NCBI RefSeq assembly: GCF_036884655.1
Contig: NC_088339.1
Location: 33,479,501-33,543,500 of the forward strand
Origin: Musa acuminata AAA Group
Lineage: Eukaryota; Streptophyta; Magnoliopsida; Zingiberales; Musaceae
Reading direction: 5' to 3'
DNA length: 64,000 nucleotides
Below, piece after piece: positions 39,809 through 51,320 of this stretch. The notes beneath the pieces were generated by a model. That model was not told where the DNA came from. It did no database searches and saw only the letters and a program-made list of their open reading frames with translations. Position 1 is the stretch's first letter. Every line of letters begins with the position of its first letter. Made by a program: the position numbers and the translations under genes.

Positions 39809-42800
39809 TTAGGAGGATAGACGAAGTGCCATTTGCTGGAGGAGCACTCTCTTCTGGGCAGCATTGATGAGGCCACTGCACTCGGCATTTACAAGGACCT
39901 CTGTCATGATCGCTGCAGCATGTCCGGTAGGCTCCTCAGATGCCCTCCTCAACATGAACGCCTGTAATAGTGATTTATTGCTCCCTTAGGAAAATTAATC
40001 AGTGCATACGATAGATCGACTATAACTAAATGCCCCTTCCCCAGAATTGTCTACAAGTGTTATAACAGTAATCATTTATAAAGATAAAAGAAATATTGAC
40101 TTCATAAAGATGAAAAACACCTTTGTATGAACAAGCATAATAGTTCTGCATATAGCAGAATCACTGCATTATCTAATATTTGCTGCTTCAAAATACCAGC
40201 TTGGTAAATACAAGTACTTCAACAGCTGCACCTTCTGGTCAGAATATAACAAGTTTGATAAATGGTAATGCCTGAGGGTTGTGTAAGATAGAAAATTTCT
40301 CCTATTCACCACAGAATGGCATATTAACAGTCGAATGCACGTACTATGGAAATCCAAAGGAGTTACTAACATTGTGTATCCACATATTTAAAGATTTGTT
40401 CATGCAATCCATAATAGAGATATTCTTCTATGTTTACCGTAGAAAGCATTAGCAGCAAGCAGCCGGTGCACATATAAGGAAAAAGAAAAATACCTGTCCA
40501 TGATGCATTATTTCAAGGCAACCAGGTTGCTGGATCCACGGTTCCCCATCAGTCTGAACAGGAAAGGGACTGTCCATGTGTAACCTTATTACTTTTCCTT
40601 GGGCCAGTCTTCGGGCTTTTGAAAGTCCTACCTGTTTTACCATTGAACAGATCAAAATTCTTTCTGATGACCTATGAAAAATATGTCCGAATCTTTCAAG
40701 ATTCTACAACACTTCTCTTTTTCCTATTTAATAAAAAGAGTATTTGCTTTTTTGCTTTATCATTTCCTTATTTTGTTTCCTCCAAATTTACCAAGTCATA
40801 GCCGAAAAAGAACAATATTATAATGAAAATCAGAAGAGAAGAAAGTAAAACCTGAAGTTTCCCAAGGTGCCATGCCCCAGATATGCATACAACTTCAAGT
40901 GTTTTATCATGCATCGACTGCATGTCAAAATCATCATCATGCTCATAGTCATTTTGCCATAGATCCACCCCTCCCATGTAGCTACTGATATTTAACACAA
41001 GCACACCTTCTGCATCCTGGGAGAAGTGCCAAAGATAGTGAAATAAGATAGACCCTAAGGAAGATAATATGGAATAGCTAGAAAACAAGAGTGTAATTTC
41101 ACCTCTGGGATTTCAATTTCGTGACCATCGACTTCAAGCTTTACTTCCCATGGTAAATCAGCACATGTTCTGTCCATGATATCCTTGGCACCCTCTTTAG
41201 CATATCGCAACTTGTTTACAAACTGTAAAATAGTTATCAGTCAGACATAAAATTTTAGGCCCATAATTACATTATGACCACAGCTTCGATGAAAATAAGA
41301 TCATTTTAGTAATGGCATCATAAAGCATGCAGCTAACTATGAGAAACCTTTCTTCCACTTCTGTATTTATGCTCTTTCAAATTTGGAAAAGGTAACAGAA
41401 GTTCTCACAAAGTTTAGGTTTATACTGCCAGTGCTGAAATATCATGACGACTTTCATGGCATAATGCCTCTCTCTTTGAACAAAGGGTAGGGGGTCATCC
41501 TAAAAAAGCAGGACACATTCATGTTTCATGGTGCAATACGACGCACATGCTTATCTAATACAAAGCATGTGCGTATTCTTTAAAAGCAAAGGTACAATAC
41601 TGTATTGCAGAGAGCATTATAACTACATTGATAGTGTTGAATGTTTAAGATAAACGAACATATTAGACCTTGACCAGACAGAACAAGTACAATTGCTCAT
41701 TGTTCAAAAACAAAAGCCAAACTTCATTACTGGGTCTTAAGGACCAAAATAGTTGTGTCAATTATATGACACCGCCAATTCAACTTATAAAAGGAATTTT
41801 ATCTATCAAATTGCTTAAGTGCAACTAAAGCAGACTTCCGTCTTATATTTTTTTGCTTCTAGACAAGTATAATGCTGAAGCAAAGTCAACCAGTGAAATA
41901 ATAACCCCAAAGAAATATAAATAGAAAAGTTAATAAAATAGAATACCCTGATGTCTAGCTGAAATCACCTATAAAGAAAATACTCAAGGGATAAAAAGGG
42001 CTGAAGAAATTACCTGGCTATAGAACTTGTCAGGTCTTTCTTCCCGAGTCATGTGGAAGTCATATGCTACCTTTGCATCACATCCAATGCCTAGTTGAGA
42101 ATGGTGGAAGAGAGAAACAGAAAAGAATTCAAAATGTTCTAGACTAAACTCATTGCTGATCGAAGTGGCCAACAGTTTAAGCAAGCATACCAAGATAGTT
42201 TGTCATGAACTTCAACTGCTTCACTTTTTTGCCTTTCTCCACATTGTGTTCCTTAATTGTGACACTCCAACGATCTAACATAGTAAGTGCTGCTTGGTCG
42301 ATATCATGAAGAAGGGCTTCTAAGCCACCTTGCCCTTCAATTGAAGACAAGCCTCCTCCCCATTGTAAAACTCGAGACAAGTCATTCCCTGTGCCAAGTG
42401 GAAGTATTGCAACAGGAGGAGGAGATTCAAAGTTTTCCTTCTCAATGGCATCAAGAACCCAGGCTACGGTACCATCCCCACCACAGACGAGAACTCTGAA
42501 GTATCGGATATCATGGAACATTTTCAATGCAACTTCAGGTCCCCGCATAGCGCTTAATCCAAAGATCTGAAATTATATACTTTATAATTAGCAGAACTAC
42601 TAATTCATTGGATACTATTAATTTAAAACCATAGAACTGTGTTGGTCAATAATTCCAATCAAACTTTAATAAACAGTAAGTGTTCCATGTTAAAGTCACT
42701 GATAAAACAGATCTATCATAAAGGCTATCAAATACTCCTTCGAATATGTATTCATTCAGGTCAGGAAGTGCTATAACAGTATCCAAAAATATAATTATCC

Positions 42801-45039
42801 AGGTTTGAAATATGATTGTCCATGAACAATCAAGACAAAACTTTTTCCTATTATTTCAAATACAAGGATATTGTTCTAAAAAGCAACCATAGCAGTCACT
42901 ATAATGGTCACTATGGTAGCTTATAGTGCTATGCGCCATCATTTGCAGTAGTGTAATATTGTGATTTAACTTACAGTTACTTTAGTAGGCTATAACAGAC
43001 TAGTGGCCATTGAGTTCCGGGCTCTAGCAGGTGCTCCAAGCCCAATAACCCTTTTAACTAGCAGGTTGATATAAATCTGTTAAGAAAAGGCTAAGTTAAC
43101 ACAAGGTAAATGTGTTTCTAGGTTTTCAAGTAACAATGTCACAATGAAAAGATTTTGACTTTATCTTCAACCCAGCAACAACTTTTTAACTAGCAAAGGC
43201 GATTGTTCACCTATCCCACCTTGCAACTCCAGGGCAATCTCTCTCCTCTGCATGCTCTCCCTTCCCTGCACTTTGAATCCTTCTCTCTCTCTCTCTCTCA
43301 CTCTCTCACATACAGACTATAAGTGGACATCACAGTGCATTTTAATATTCTGATATTATATAGCATTTCTATTTATGTGAAACTTGTGGTTGACTCAATA
43401 TGAACATTTATTTGAACCTTTGTTATAGCAATCATTGACATATGTACATTATAAATTAATTATTTTTGCTGGTGAAGAGAGTGAGATGTAACATCCGACG
43501 AGGTTGCTTCTTTATGATCTAGGTGATCGAGTTTTGAGTCACAGAATGCATCTATGCTTCAAAGGATAATTCTGCAAAAATTGACCATTTGTATATCCTG
43601 CATTGGCAAGAGCCTTGTTCAATTGGACTTCCCATCGTTTTTTATTATTGGTGAGCCATTTTGTGCTAGGAGTGCCTAACATATGCTACCTTACTTGAAG
43701 ATCATCTACCGCTATGGTTTGGAACACACAATTTACAATATAAAGGTAAAAGAATTTTAAAAATAAAAAACAGAAAAATAGAAAATAAAAATAAGACTAT
43801 ATTCAGAACATATATGCTTTCACCAAAACATCACTACCAAAAAACATGATATGGTGTATAAAGAGAGAGAAAATACTAATTAAATAGCCAAGAAACAACA
43901 TAAAGTACACTGACCTGTACAGGGTTCAGTAACATGTTCAATCTCCTTCTTAGAGAAGTTCCATTCTGACCACCACTTTTGGCATTAATAAAAACAAGAA
44001 GTGGTCTGGCATCCTGCGGCAAATCAACCACCTTATACTTGTCTATTCCATCAACATCAACAGTGTACTTGTTTTTCTTGTAGAGAACCTTGCTAGTGCT
44101 TCTAAGATTTGCCGATCCATCATCCTGATTGTTCTTTTTGTTGGACTTGTTCCATCCAGCAAGCCTTCTAAGCATTGATTCAAATAGCGAGTTTTCCTCC
44201 ACATCACTCTGCAATTTACTATTAGGAATTCCAGAAGGCACTGGATGGTTGTTGCCATATTTACTTCGGTTTTGCCGCCTTCTCAAGCCACCCCTCATTG
44301 ATGAAGCAATTATCTCTTCCTTGATAGAATTCAACATACCACTAGTTGTTTGTCTCCCATTTGGGTTTTGCACAGAAAGAGGAGAAAGGATAAGTCGTCT
44401 TAGAGGGCCTAAATCACAAACATTACCAGTCTCTTTCAGTAATTTGGCATGACAATCAACATGTACAAGGCGCTGACACCACAAGCAGCACCAAATGGGA
44501 GAAGCACCAAGAAAAGGTATGCCACATAGTTCATCACAGTAACAGCAAAAACAAGACATCTCGGGGTTCTCATCCGAGTTCACCCATCTCTCCGACCAAT
44601 GATGCAGCAGGTGAGATGCACCTGCTTGTGCTACAAGTTTGCAGTCTTTTGTGGCATACTGAGAACAGTAAAAATGAGCTGCAACACCACAAACAGTGCA
44701 ACGGTGAATGAGACCATTCCCTGTCCCATTGGCACCACAAGTTTGTGGGGAGGCTAATGAATACAAACAAACAAAACATGTGGATGGTTGACCACTATGA
44801 GAGCAGTCTTCGGTCCATGCATGAGGCGCAGTTGGACATTTTAGATGTGCCCATGCTTTCTTTTTTTCTCTAGCTGCGGCTTTAACCCAGTTCACGGATG
44901 CCTGCCTCTGCAACTTTAGGAACACATAAACAACAGCCAGAAGTCCAAATGATCCAGCAGTGACGAGCCAACTAAAAATCCCAAATCTGAAAACCACAGA
45001 TTCAGTAGCCGTTCTTAAAAGTGTGGCACCAAAATCCAT
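39809..45039 (-). CDS. DGK: Diacylglycerol kinase, plant cluster I (DGK1/DGK2-like)
   Basis: Phosphorylates diacylglycerol to phosphatidic acid with ATP, a lipid-signalling step. Seven coding exons (45039-43915, 42566-42191, 42090-42014, 41222-41103, 41016-40852, 40631-40494, 39961-39809) join in frame to 717 residues, the size of Arabidopsis DGK1 and DGK2. An N-terminal membrane helix (about 19-41) is followed by two Cys/His-rich C1 domains (about 73-133 and 147-208), the second with the extended cysteine-rich part ([15 protein letters not shown]). The catalytic domain carries GGDGT (404-408) and [10 protein letters not shown] (433-442). The accessory domain includes [11 protein letters not shown] and DGEPW. 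The plant-specific C-terminus ends MALRLSS. Only cluster I plant DGKs have the N-terminal helix and C1 pair. Membrane location is inferred. The ATG at 45039 follows an in-leader acceptor at 45073. Intron one is 1.35 kb and contains a (CT)n run. Confidence 0.95.
43277..43313. repeat. (CT)n microsatellite in a DGK intron
   Basis: CT dinucleotides with one CA interruption, between coding exons one and two of the DGK gene. Confidence 0.9.
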
Positions 45040-45950
45040 AATTATTAGCCTCAGTTGGATCCAAAAAAAAATCTGAAAAGAAAACATGATGACCACTAAG
45101 CAATTCAGTTAAAAGTACACATAATGTCATTCCTCTCTCCAAGATGAACAAGTTAAGTTGATTGAAGCAGCATTCAAACATCATATAACAGCATTCATTT
45201 ATGATCAAGACATGCAAAAAAGACTTTGTCATTGCTGTTCAATGGTGTCAGAAAAAATATCCGGAATTATTTATGACATGCACCAACGAGGAGAAGACAT
45301 TAAGCAGAAATCATATGGGTTCTAAACTTATATAGAAAATTATTCTGAAGTTGTCTAACTAGTGATTCAACAAACAATTCAAACATCCCAATAAGTCCAA
45401 CCTTCCAAGATATGTAGGTAATTGCTGTTGAAAGACTGGAGTTCATAGACCAAATATAAGATGAAGAACTTTTGTCATTATTACGACAGGCGAATCAATT
45501 TTAAGCTATGGAAGCTTCATGTCAAAACGGAAGTCCCATCACGAGAGCACCTCAGAAATGACAAGCAGAAGAAGACGCAGAAGTCCAAAAACAAGAAGGA
45601 AACGCCAGTCAAAAGCCCAAATCAATCTACCGAAGCTACATCCGACGAAAGACAGCAAAAACCCTAACAGCGATTCAAGAATCATCAAGCCAACACATAA
45701 ACCGACACCGCGGCAGCGAATGCCCATAACATCGGGGCCAGATCTGATCCTACATTACCAGAACAAAAAAACTGCAAACACAGACAACCAATTGCGTACC
45801 TCCAAAATCCAAACCCCTCAATTCCTCTCCCGCACTCTATCGCTCTCTTCTCTTTCTCGATCGCCTCTTCCTTAGAGGCGAAGGAAAGAAGAAGAAGAAG
45901 CGAAAGGAAAGGTGAAATGGCGACGGAACCAAGGCGGGTTTGGCCGTCGA
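45040..45950 (-). promoter_or_regulatory. DGK 5' leader with telo-box
   Basis: A TTTTCTTTTCAG acceptor ends at 45073, so part of the leader is spliced. An AAACCCTA telo-box lies at 45659-45666. The pyrimidine/purine-rich stretch to about 45930 fits a first leader exon and core promoter. No coding exon lies upstream of 45039. Confidence 0.5.
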
Positions 45951-46140
45951 CGGCTTTATATCGTTGCATCACATGGGATACGATGCGCGCACTCACGATG
46001 TCCATATACACGTATATAAACGCATGCGTAGCGGACGCGCGACTTCGTAAAACAAAGCAGGGGAAAAGTGTTTTCTGATTTTTGTTTTTGTTTTTTGCTT
46101 TTTTGTTTTGGAGAGAAAACAAATCTGATCTGGTCAAACA

Positions 46141-46154
46141 TTTATATATATATG

Positions 46155-46186
<32 letters not shown>

Positions 46187-46201
46187 ATAATAATAATAAT
46201 A
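46141..46201. repeat. (TA)n and (TAA)n microsatellite
   Basis: A TA run with scattered TGTA/CATA interruptions, followed by a TAA run. Confidence 0.9.
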
Positions 46202-47349
46202 AAAGAAAAAAATACAAAATAAAAAGGTCAATATAAGCCAATAATGTCTTACAGAATGAGAGATAATAATGATGAATTATCATATTCTTAATTCCATAAT
46301 TACTCAACAAAAAACTAATTATATCTTTTAGTGTTTCATCTTTATGATAATTGGCACATTGGTTATAACATATTATAACAATCAGATACATAATAATATC
46401 ATAAAAGTAATTGAATGAGAGAGAGGGTTAATAATTAATTACTCATGATAACCTTTATAGAATATTGTAATGAGAGGCAGAACCTGCAATAAAGTGTAGA
46501 GATTCTTCCTGATTAAATGCAGAGCATCTTTAGCAACACTTTGGGAGATTAAAAACAGAAAAGAATGCCTAGAGATATATGAATAACACATTTTTAATGT
46601 AGAGAATCAAGTCCATGCATGCTTCTTGATGCCTTGGAAGAATCATATTATGTTGCATATAAAGTGGCCAAAAAAATTCATCATTTTCTACTATCAATCT
46701 TTATTTTATTCCATTAAAATGCTGAGAATATTAAAACAGGAAGAGAACATTCAGGTGGGGGAGGAAACCGAACCTTCATTGTTCTTGCTGTAGTGGCCCA
46801 GACCAAGTGTTCCATGTTCTTATTGTTGTTGTATACTCCTGCATACAATCAATTCAAAACTGGTTGGAGCTAATTAGTTGTCCCAATATCTAACAGATGA
46901 TCTCATTTATGAACTCAGAAAATGATACATTCGAATATGAACTCACAGGTCAATCTTGTCACTGTTACAACAATATCATGCAACAGGAATGATCCAACAT
47001 TCCTGTTCAAGCCAAGCTCATGTGACCTTATGCTGCCGTCCTCACCATAAAGAAAGAAAAAAGGTCATGATGTATGGGCATCACATGAAAATGACATTTT
47101 CTTCACGTTGCAGCAAAGTAAGCAAGCTTATTCAAGGCATTGGCTTACCACATCATGGAGTTGGAATGGGAAATGGCAGTCAAATGGCAATGATGATGGA
47201 TATATAAGCCCAGATTTGTGGGCTAAATTAATCTCACCAGTCCTGAAAGAGACAAGCATGCAAGAAGGATCCAAGTATTAATCATGATAAAGAGTGCAGT
47301 TGACTGTAGTTTTCAGGCTAATCTAAAATCTTTAAGAGATGAAGAAAGG
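46202..47349. other. Intergenic DNA
   Basis: AT-rich with no recognisable gene on either strand. Confidence 0.4.
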
Positions 47350-48427
47350 GAAGTGGCAGATGAGCAACCTTACAACCAATTAACATACCTGTCTCAATGA
47401 TGACCAGTTCCAGTTCCAATCACTGCTTTAAATGGTGTCACAATGAGGACAACTTATATGAAACAGTTTACAGATGAAGCAGGAAAAGTGAAGGGAATCC
47501 GATAAGTTCTACTTGCACATGAACAAGTTTAGCAGTCAGAAGAATGATTTTCCATCCAAATTGTAAATGGCACAGGCAAGATGTGGACTGCGACCATAGA
47601 CTATCTTGTGCTTTGCGTCATCATTTGATCCAAATATTTGGCCTGGTAAAAGAATGCATGCTTGGTGATGCTTCTGGTTCTGGAAGTCGGAGGAAGAAGA
47701 CTTCTGGTTCTGGAAGTGGCAGATGAGCAACCTTACAACCAATTAACATACCTGTCTCAACGATGACCAGTTCCAGTTCCAATCACTGCTTTAAATGGTG
47801 TCACAATGAGGACAACTTATATGAAACAGTTTACAGAAGAAGCAGGAAAAGTGAAGGGAATCCGATAAGTTCTACTTGCACATGAACAAGTTTAGCAGTC
47901 AGAAGAATGATTTTCCATCCAAATTGTAAACGGCACAGGCAAGATGTGGACTGCGACCATAGACTATCTTGTGCTTTGCGTCATCATTTGATCCAAATAT
48001 TTGGCCTGGTAAAAGAATGCATGCTTGGTGATGCTTCTGGTTCTGGAAGTCAGAGGAAGAAGACTTCTGGTTCTGGAAGTGGCAGATGAGCAACCTTACA
48101 ACCAATTGACATACCTGTCTCAACGATGACCAGTTCCAGTTCCAGTCACTGCTTTAAATGGTGTCACAATGAGGACAATTTATATGAAACAGTTTACAGA
48201 TGAAGCAGGAAAAGTGAAGGGAATCAGATAAGTTCTACTTGTACGTGAACAAGTTTAGCAGTCAGAAGATGATTTTCCATCCAAATTGTAAACGGCACAG
48301 TCAAGATGTGGGCTGCAACCATAGACTATCTTGTGTTTTGTGTCATTGGTTGATCCAAATATTTGGCCTGGTAAAAGAATGCATGCCTGGTGATGCTTCT
48401 GGTTCTGGAAGTCAGAGGAAAAAGACT
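47350..48427. repeat. Three-copy tandem array, 363-bp unit
   Basis: Copies start near 47350, 47713 and 48076. The first two are nearly identical; the third has more substitutions and 1-2 bp deletions. Each unit opens with AGTGGCAGATGAGCAACCTT and closes with a short internal duplication of TTCTGGTTCTGGAAGT. The 60-73 residue open frames in each unit have no recognised family. A tandem duplication of non-coding or old repeat DNA is the simplest reading. Confidence 0.92.
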
Positions 48428-51320
48428 TAGAAGTAGGAACACATTAAATTGCATACAATAACAATGACAACAACAATACTATTTGGGGTTGGCTACATGG
48501 ATTTTGTTCATCATCAAGCTTGTCTATGACAATGTCATTGGCCACACATGATATTGGTATCGCATGAGACCAATGATTTCAAAATTGAGATTTTTTTTCT
48601 AGTTGTTTCGGTATTAGAAGTAAGCAAATTTCCAATATATTTCATTTTCGTCAAATTTCTTAGAAGCATTTTAGTTTACTTCTTATATATGAGAAGAGAT
48701 CTCCGAGGAAGAGGTTGCATAGGAGCTTCACCAACTCCCAGCTAATATCAAGATCATATATACAAATATACAAATATGGTTAGATGTGCTGGTACATTGA
48801 AATGGTCTACAGTATGAAGGAAGCAAAGGCAGCACATTGAGAAAATACAGCCAGCCCAACTTCTAAGCAATACCTAATGCACATGCCAGATGCTTGTACA
48901 ATACTAAAGCAACACGAGTATTAACCATCAAGGAGAAGCAACAAATCCATAAATATTGTGCTAGAGAAAAAACCTCTTATGGTAATTCTCATAACTCTGT
49001 ACATAATTAAATCCAGTGTTCTCCGAATAGAACAATTTATTTGGAAATGAAAGACCAACAAAATGAAATTAACATGAATAACACACTCCAACTACACCCT
49101 TTTCTTTAGAGAAAAATGCAACATAGACCAAAAGAACTAATAGAAAGTCATTCTAGAATTAGCTTAAAAACATGGCCTCGTGGTAACTGGCATTACTGTC
49201 ATTACTGACACCAATATTTCAAGTCTTCTAAACACTTCAAGATAGAAAGTTTAAGGGTTACGTCAAAAAAAATGCTACATGCTTTGCATGTTGAAACTCC
49301 CCGATCAAATCCCAAGGAGAATGAGGTCAGGAATTTGGAACAAAAAATCCATGCAAATTTGCAGAAGATACAACAACAACAACAACAACAAAACTGTGAA
49401 TTTGCAAAAGATAATAATGAAATTATTATCCTTTTCTATTTCTATTATTTTTTAGTGAAAACATGTAGACTATTACATGGTAAACAATTCTGTAGATAAG
49501 CATCAGATTTGTGAATCAGGAATTATTTACTTGATACACTATTCTAACAATCTCTTCAAATATCTATAGAAAAATGAACCAAGGGAAGGATGCATTCAAG
49601 TATTTAAAAAAAGCACTTAATTTTGTCATCATCGAAAGAATGCTCCTGAGTTTCAAATTGTGATGTCTGATTTTAGGATTTTTTTCTACTAAATTCTTAA
49701 ATAGGCCTGATCAAATCCAAATTCCAAAGCATTCTAATGAAGTAGAAGTATCCAAATGATCTCAATTTCAATATGTACAGATATACCGAGCCCTGCTCGT
49801 TATGGTACGTACCAATCGGTACACCTCAGTAACGATTAAAATCCAGTGTGTACCGATCGGTACCAAGGCATATCGGTCAGTACGCACCAAATTTCAACTG
49901 TTATCGCTCGGTATAGACCTCGTAGCACCCGACACGAGGTCAAAACACCGGTACTGTCGGGTAGAGGGTGATCTGCATACCAGTATCCTCTCGGACTGGT
50001 ACATACAGCCCGTACCGGGCGGTACACGTCGAAATTGAAAAACCTAGAAGTATCCACTCAAGAAGTCCTCAAATGGAAACCTTTCCATGACTAAATTCAA
50101 TCTCATAAGAGTTGAAGCGACAAGAAAATAAGCGCAAAGAAACATGGGTAACAATGATGAGGATAGTAATTGGTCTTTAAAGCAAAAGAGCATCTGGCCC
50201 TAGTCATGTTTCAAATCTTGGCATATACAACCAACTTAGGATTACGGTCCTCATAAAGAGATGAGAACTTGTTTAGAATTGTCTTGTTAAATGTTTGCAT
50301 TTAGAAATCATAAGAGATCTTAGCTTGGTGACCAATGGTAAGGATCATTCATGTTTAGAAATGGTAAGCATGAAACACCTGTTTTCCACATGCCTCAGAT
50401 AAGGCATTTGTATCATAATTCACAACCTAGGAAAAAATAGAGCCTTTCAAGATTTTTATGAAGGCATATAGTACAACTTGTACATGCTACAATTTCCAAA
50501 CTGCTCTTTATTAACTTTAAACCCCATACTAGGCAAAGCATAAATTTGATTAGTGTACAGTACAGTCACTAGCAAGACGATGTAAAACACTTGAGCAAGA
50601 AGCTTCAAGATTTGATTTAATTAAGGCCCATAAGCACCATATGTTATCTGCAAAGGCTGTAACAGTAACACCCTTTTTAGCATATGAGAGTGGCAGTTAT
50701 CAGATAGAATCCATAGTAAGTTGCAAGTGGTAGATCGATAACTAAAATCCAAGTCTCCAATCACATAACTTCAGAATTGCATAAAGGCCCTAAATTTGAA
50801 GAGGTAGAATGAAAGCTCTGCAAACATTAAAAGCAGGCTTATGAGGGAGACAATTTTCTTGTCAATTACTGTATCTAATATTAATCATGAAACTCAAAGG
50901 AAAATTGGATGAACACTAAATTGAAGGAAAATTTTCGTGTCCATTAGCAGTAGATTGACTAGCATAGCATGACTAAAGATAACACTTCATTTTTTTCCTT
51001 TCTACAACCAGGTGATCTGAGTAACTGCAAAATTTCTAATGCGGTAATAATGGATTAAGCCTCTACAAATATCAAGAAACACATAATTTGTAAACTTTAT
51101 GTTTTTGTTTTCTATATAGCCAACAACACCTGCGAGGGAAGTTATGTAAGTAGCTCAAATCATTTAAGTTAATAATGTACTATACATGGATAGAATTTGA
51201 GAACTAAACTCATAGATCATTGCAGGTAAAAAACTAAGATAGTTCTGGACATTTAAAAGCTTGATCTAATATTCTATCAATACATGGTGTTGGAGACATG
51301 AGCGAGAAAAGCAAAGCATC
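48428..51320. other. Intergenic DNA
   Basis: Mostly AT-rich. Holds a (CAA)n run at about 49371-49391 and the inverted-repeat element annotated at 49785-50035. No gene is supported. The last 20-50 bases before 51321 would be 3' UTR of the next gene. Confidence 0.4.
49785..50035. mobile_element. MITE-like element with GTACCG-rich inverted ends
   Basis: A compact GC-richer block in AT-rich DNA. Its left end (TACCGAGCCCTGCTCG, then GGTACGTACC) resembles the reverse complement of its right end (TACCGCCCGGTACGGGCT, then GTATGTACC). GGTAC and CGGTA motifs recur throughout. Size (about 250 bp), lack of coding capacity and imperfect terminal symmetry fit a MITE. Target duplication was not identified. 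Confidence 0.55.

Noticed and set aside
43915..45096. An upstream start for the DGK protein at 45096
   Set aside because: A TTTTCTTTTCAG splice acceptor ends at 45073, inside that extension, so those bases are intron; the ATG at 45039 is preferred.
47350..48427. Tandem array considered as CRISPR or as tandem small genes
   Set aside because: Units are 363 bp with no spacer-repeat structure, the genome is plant nuclear, and the short frames in each unit match no family.
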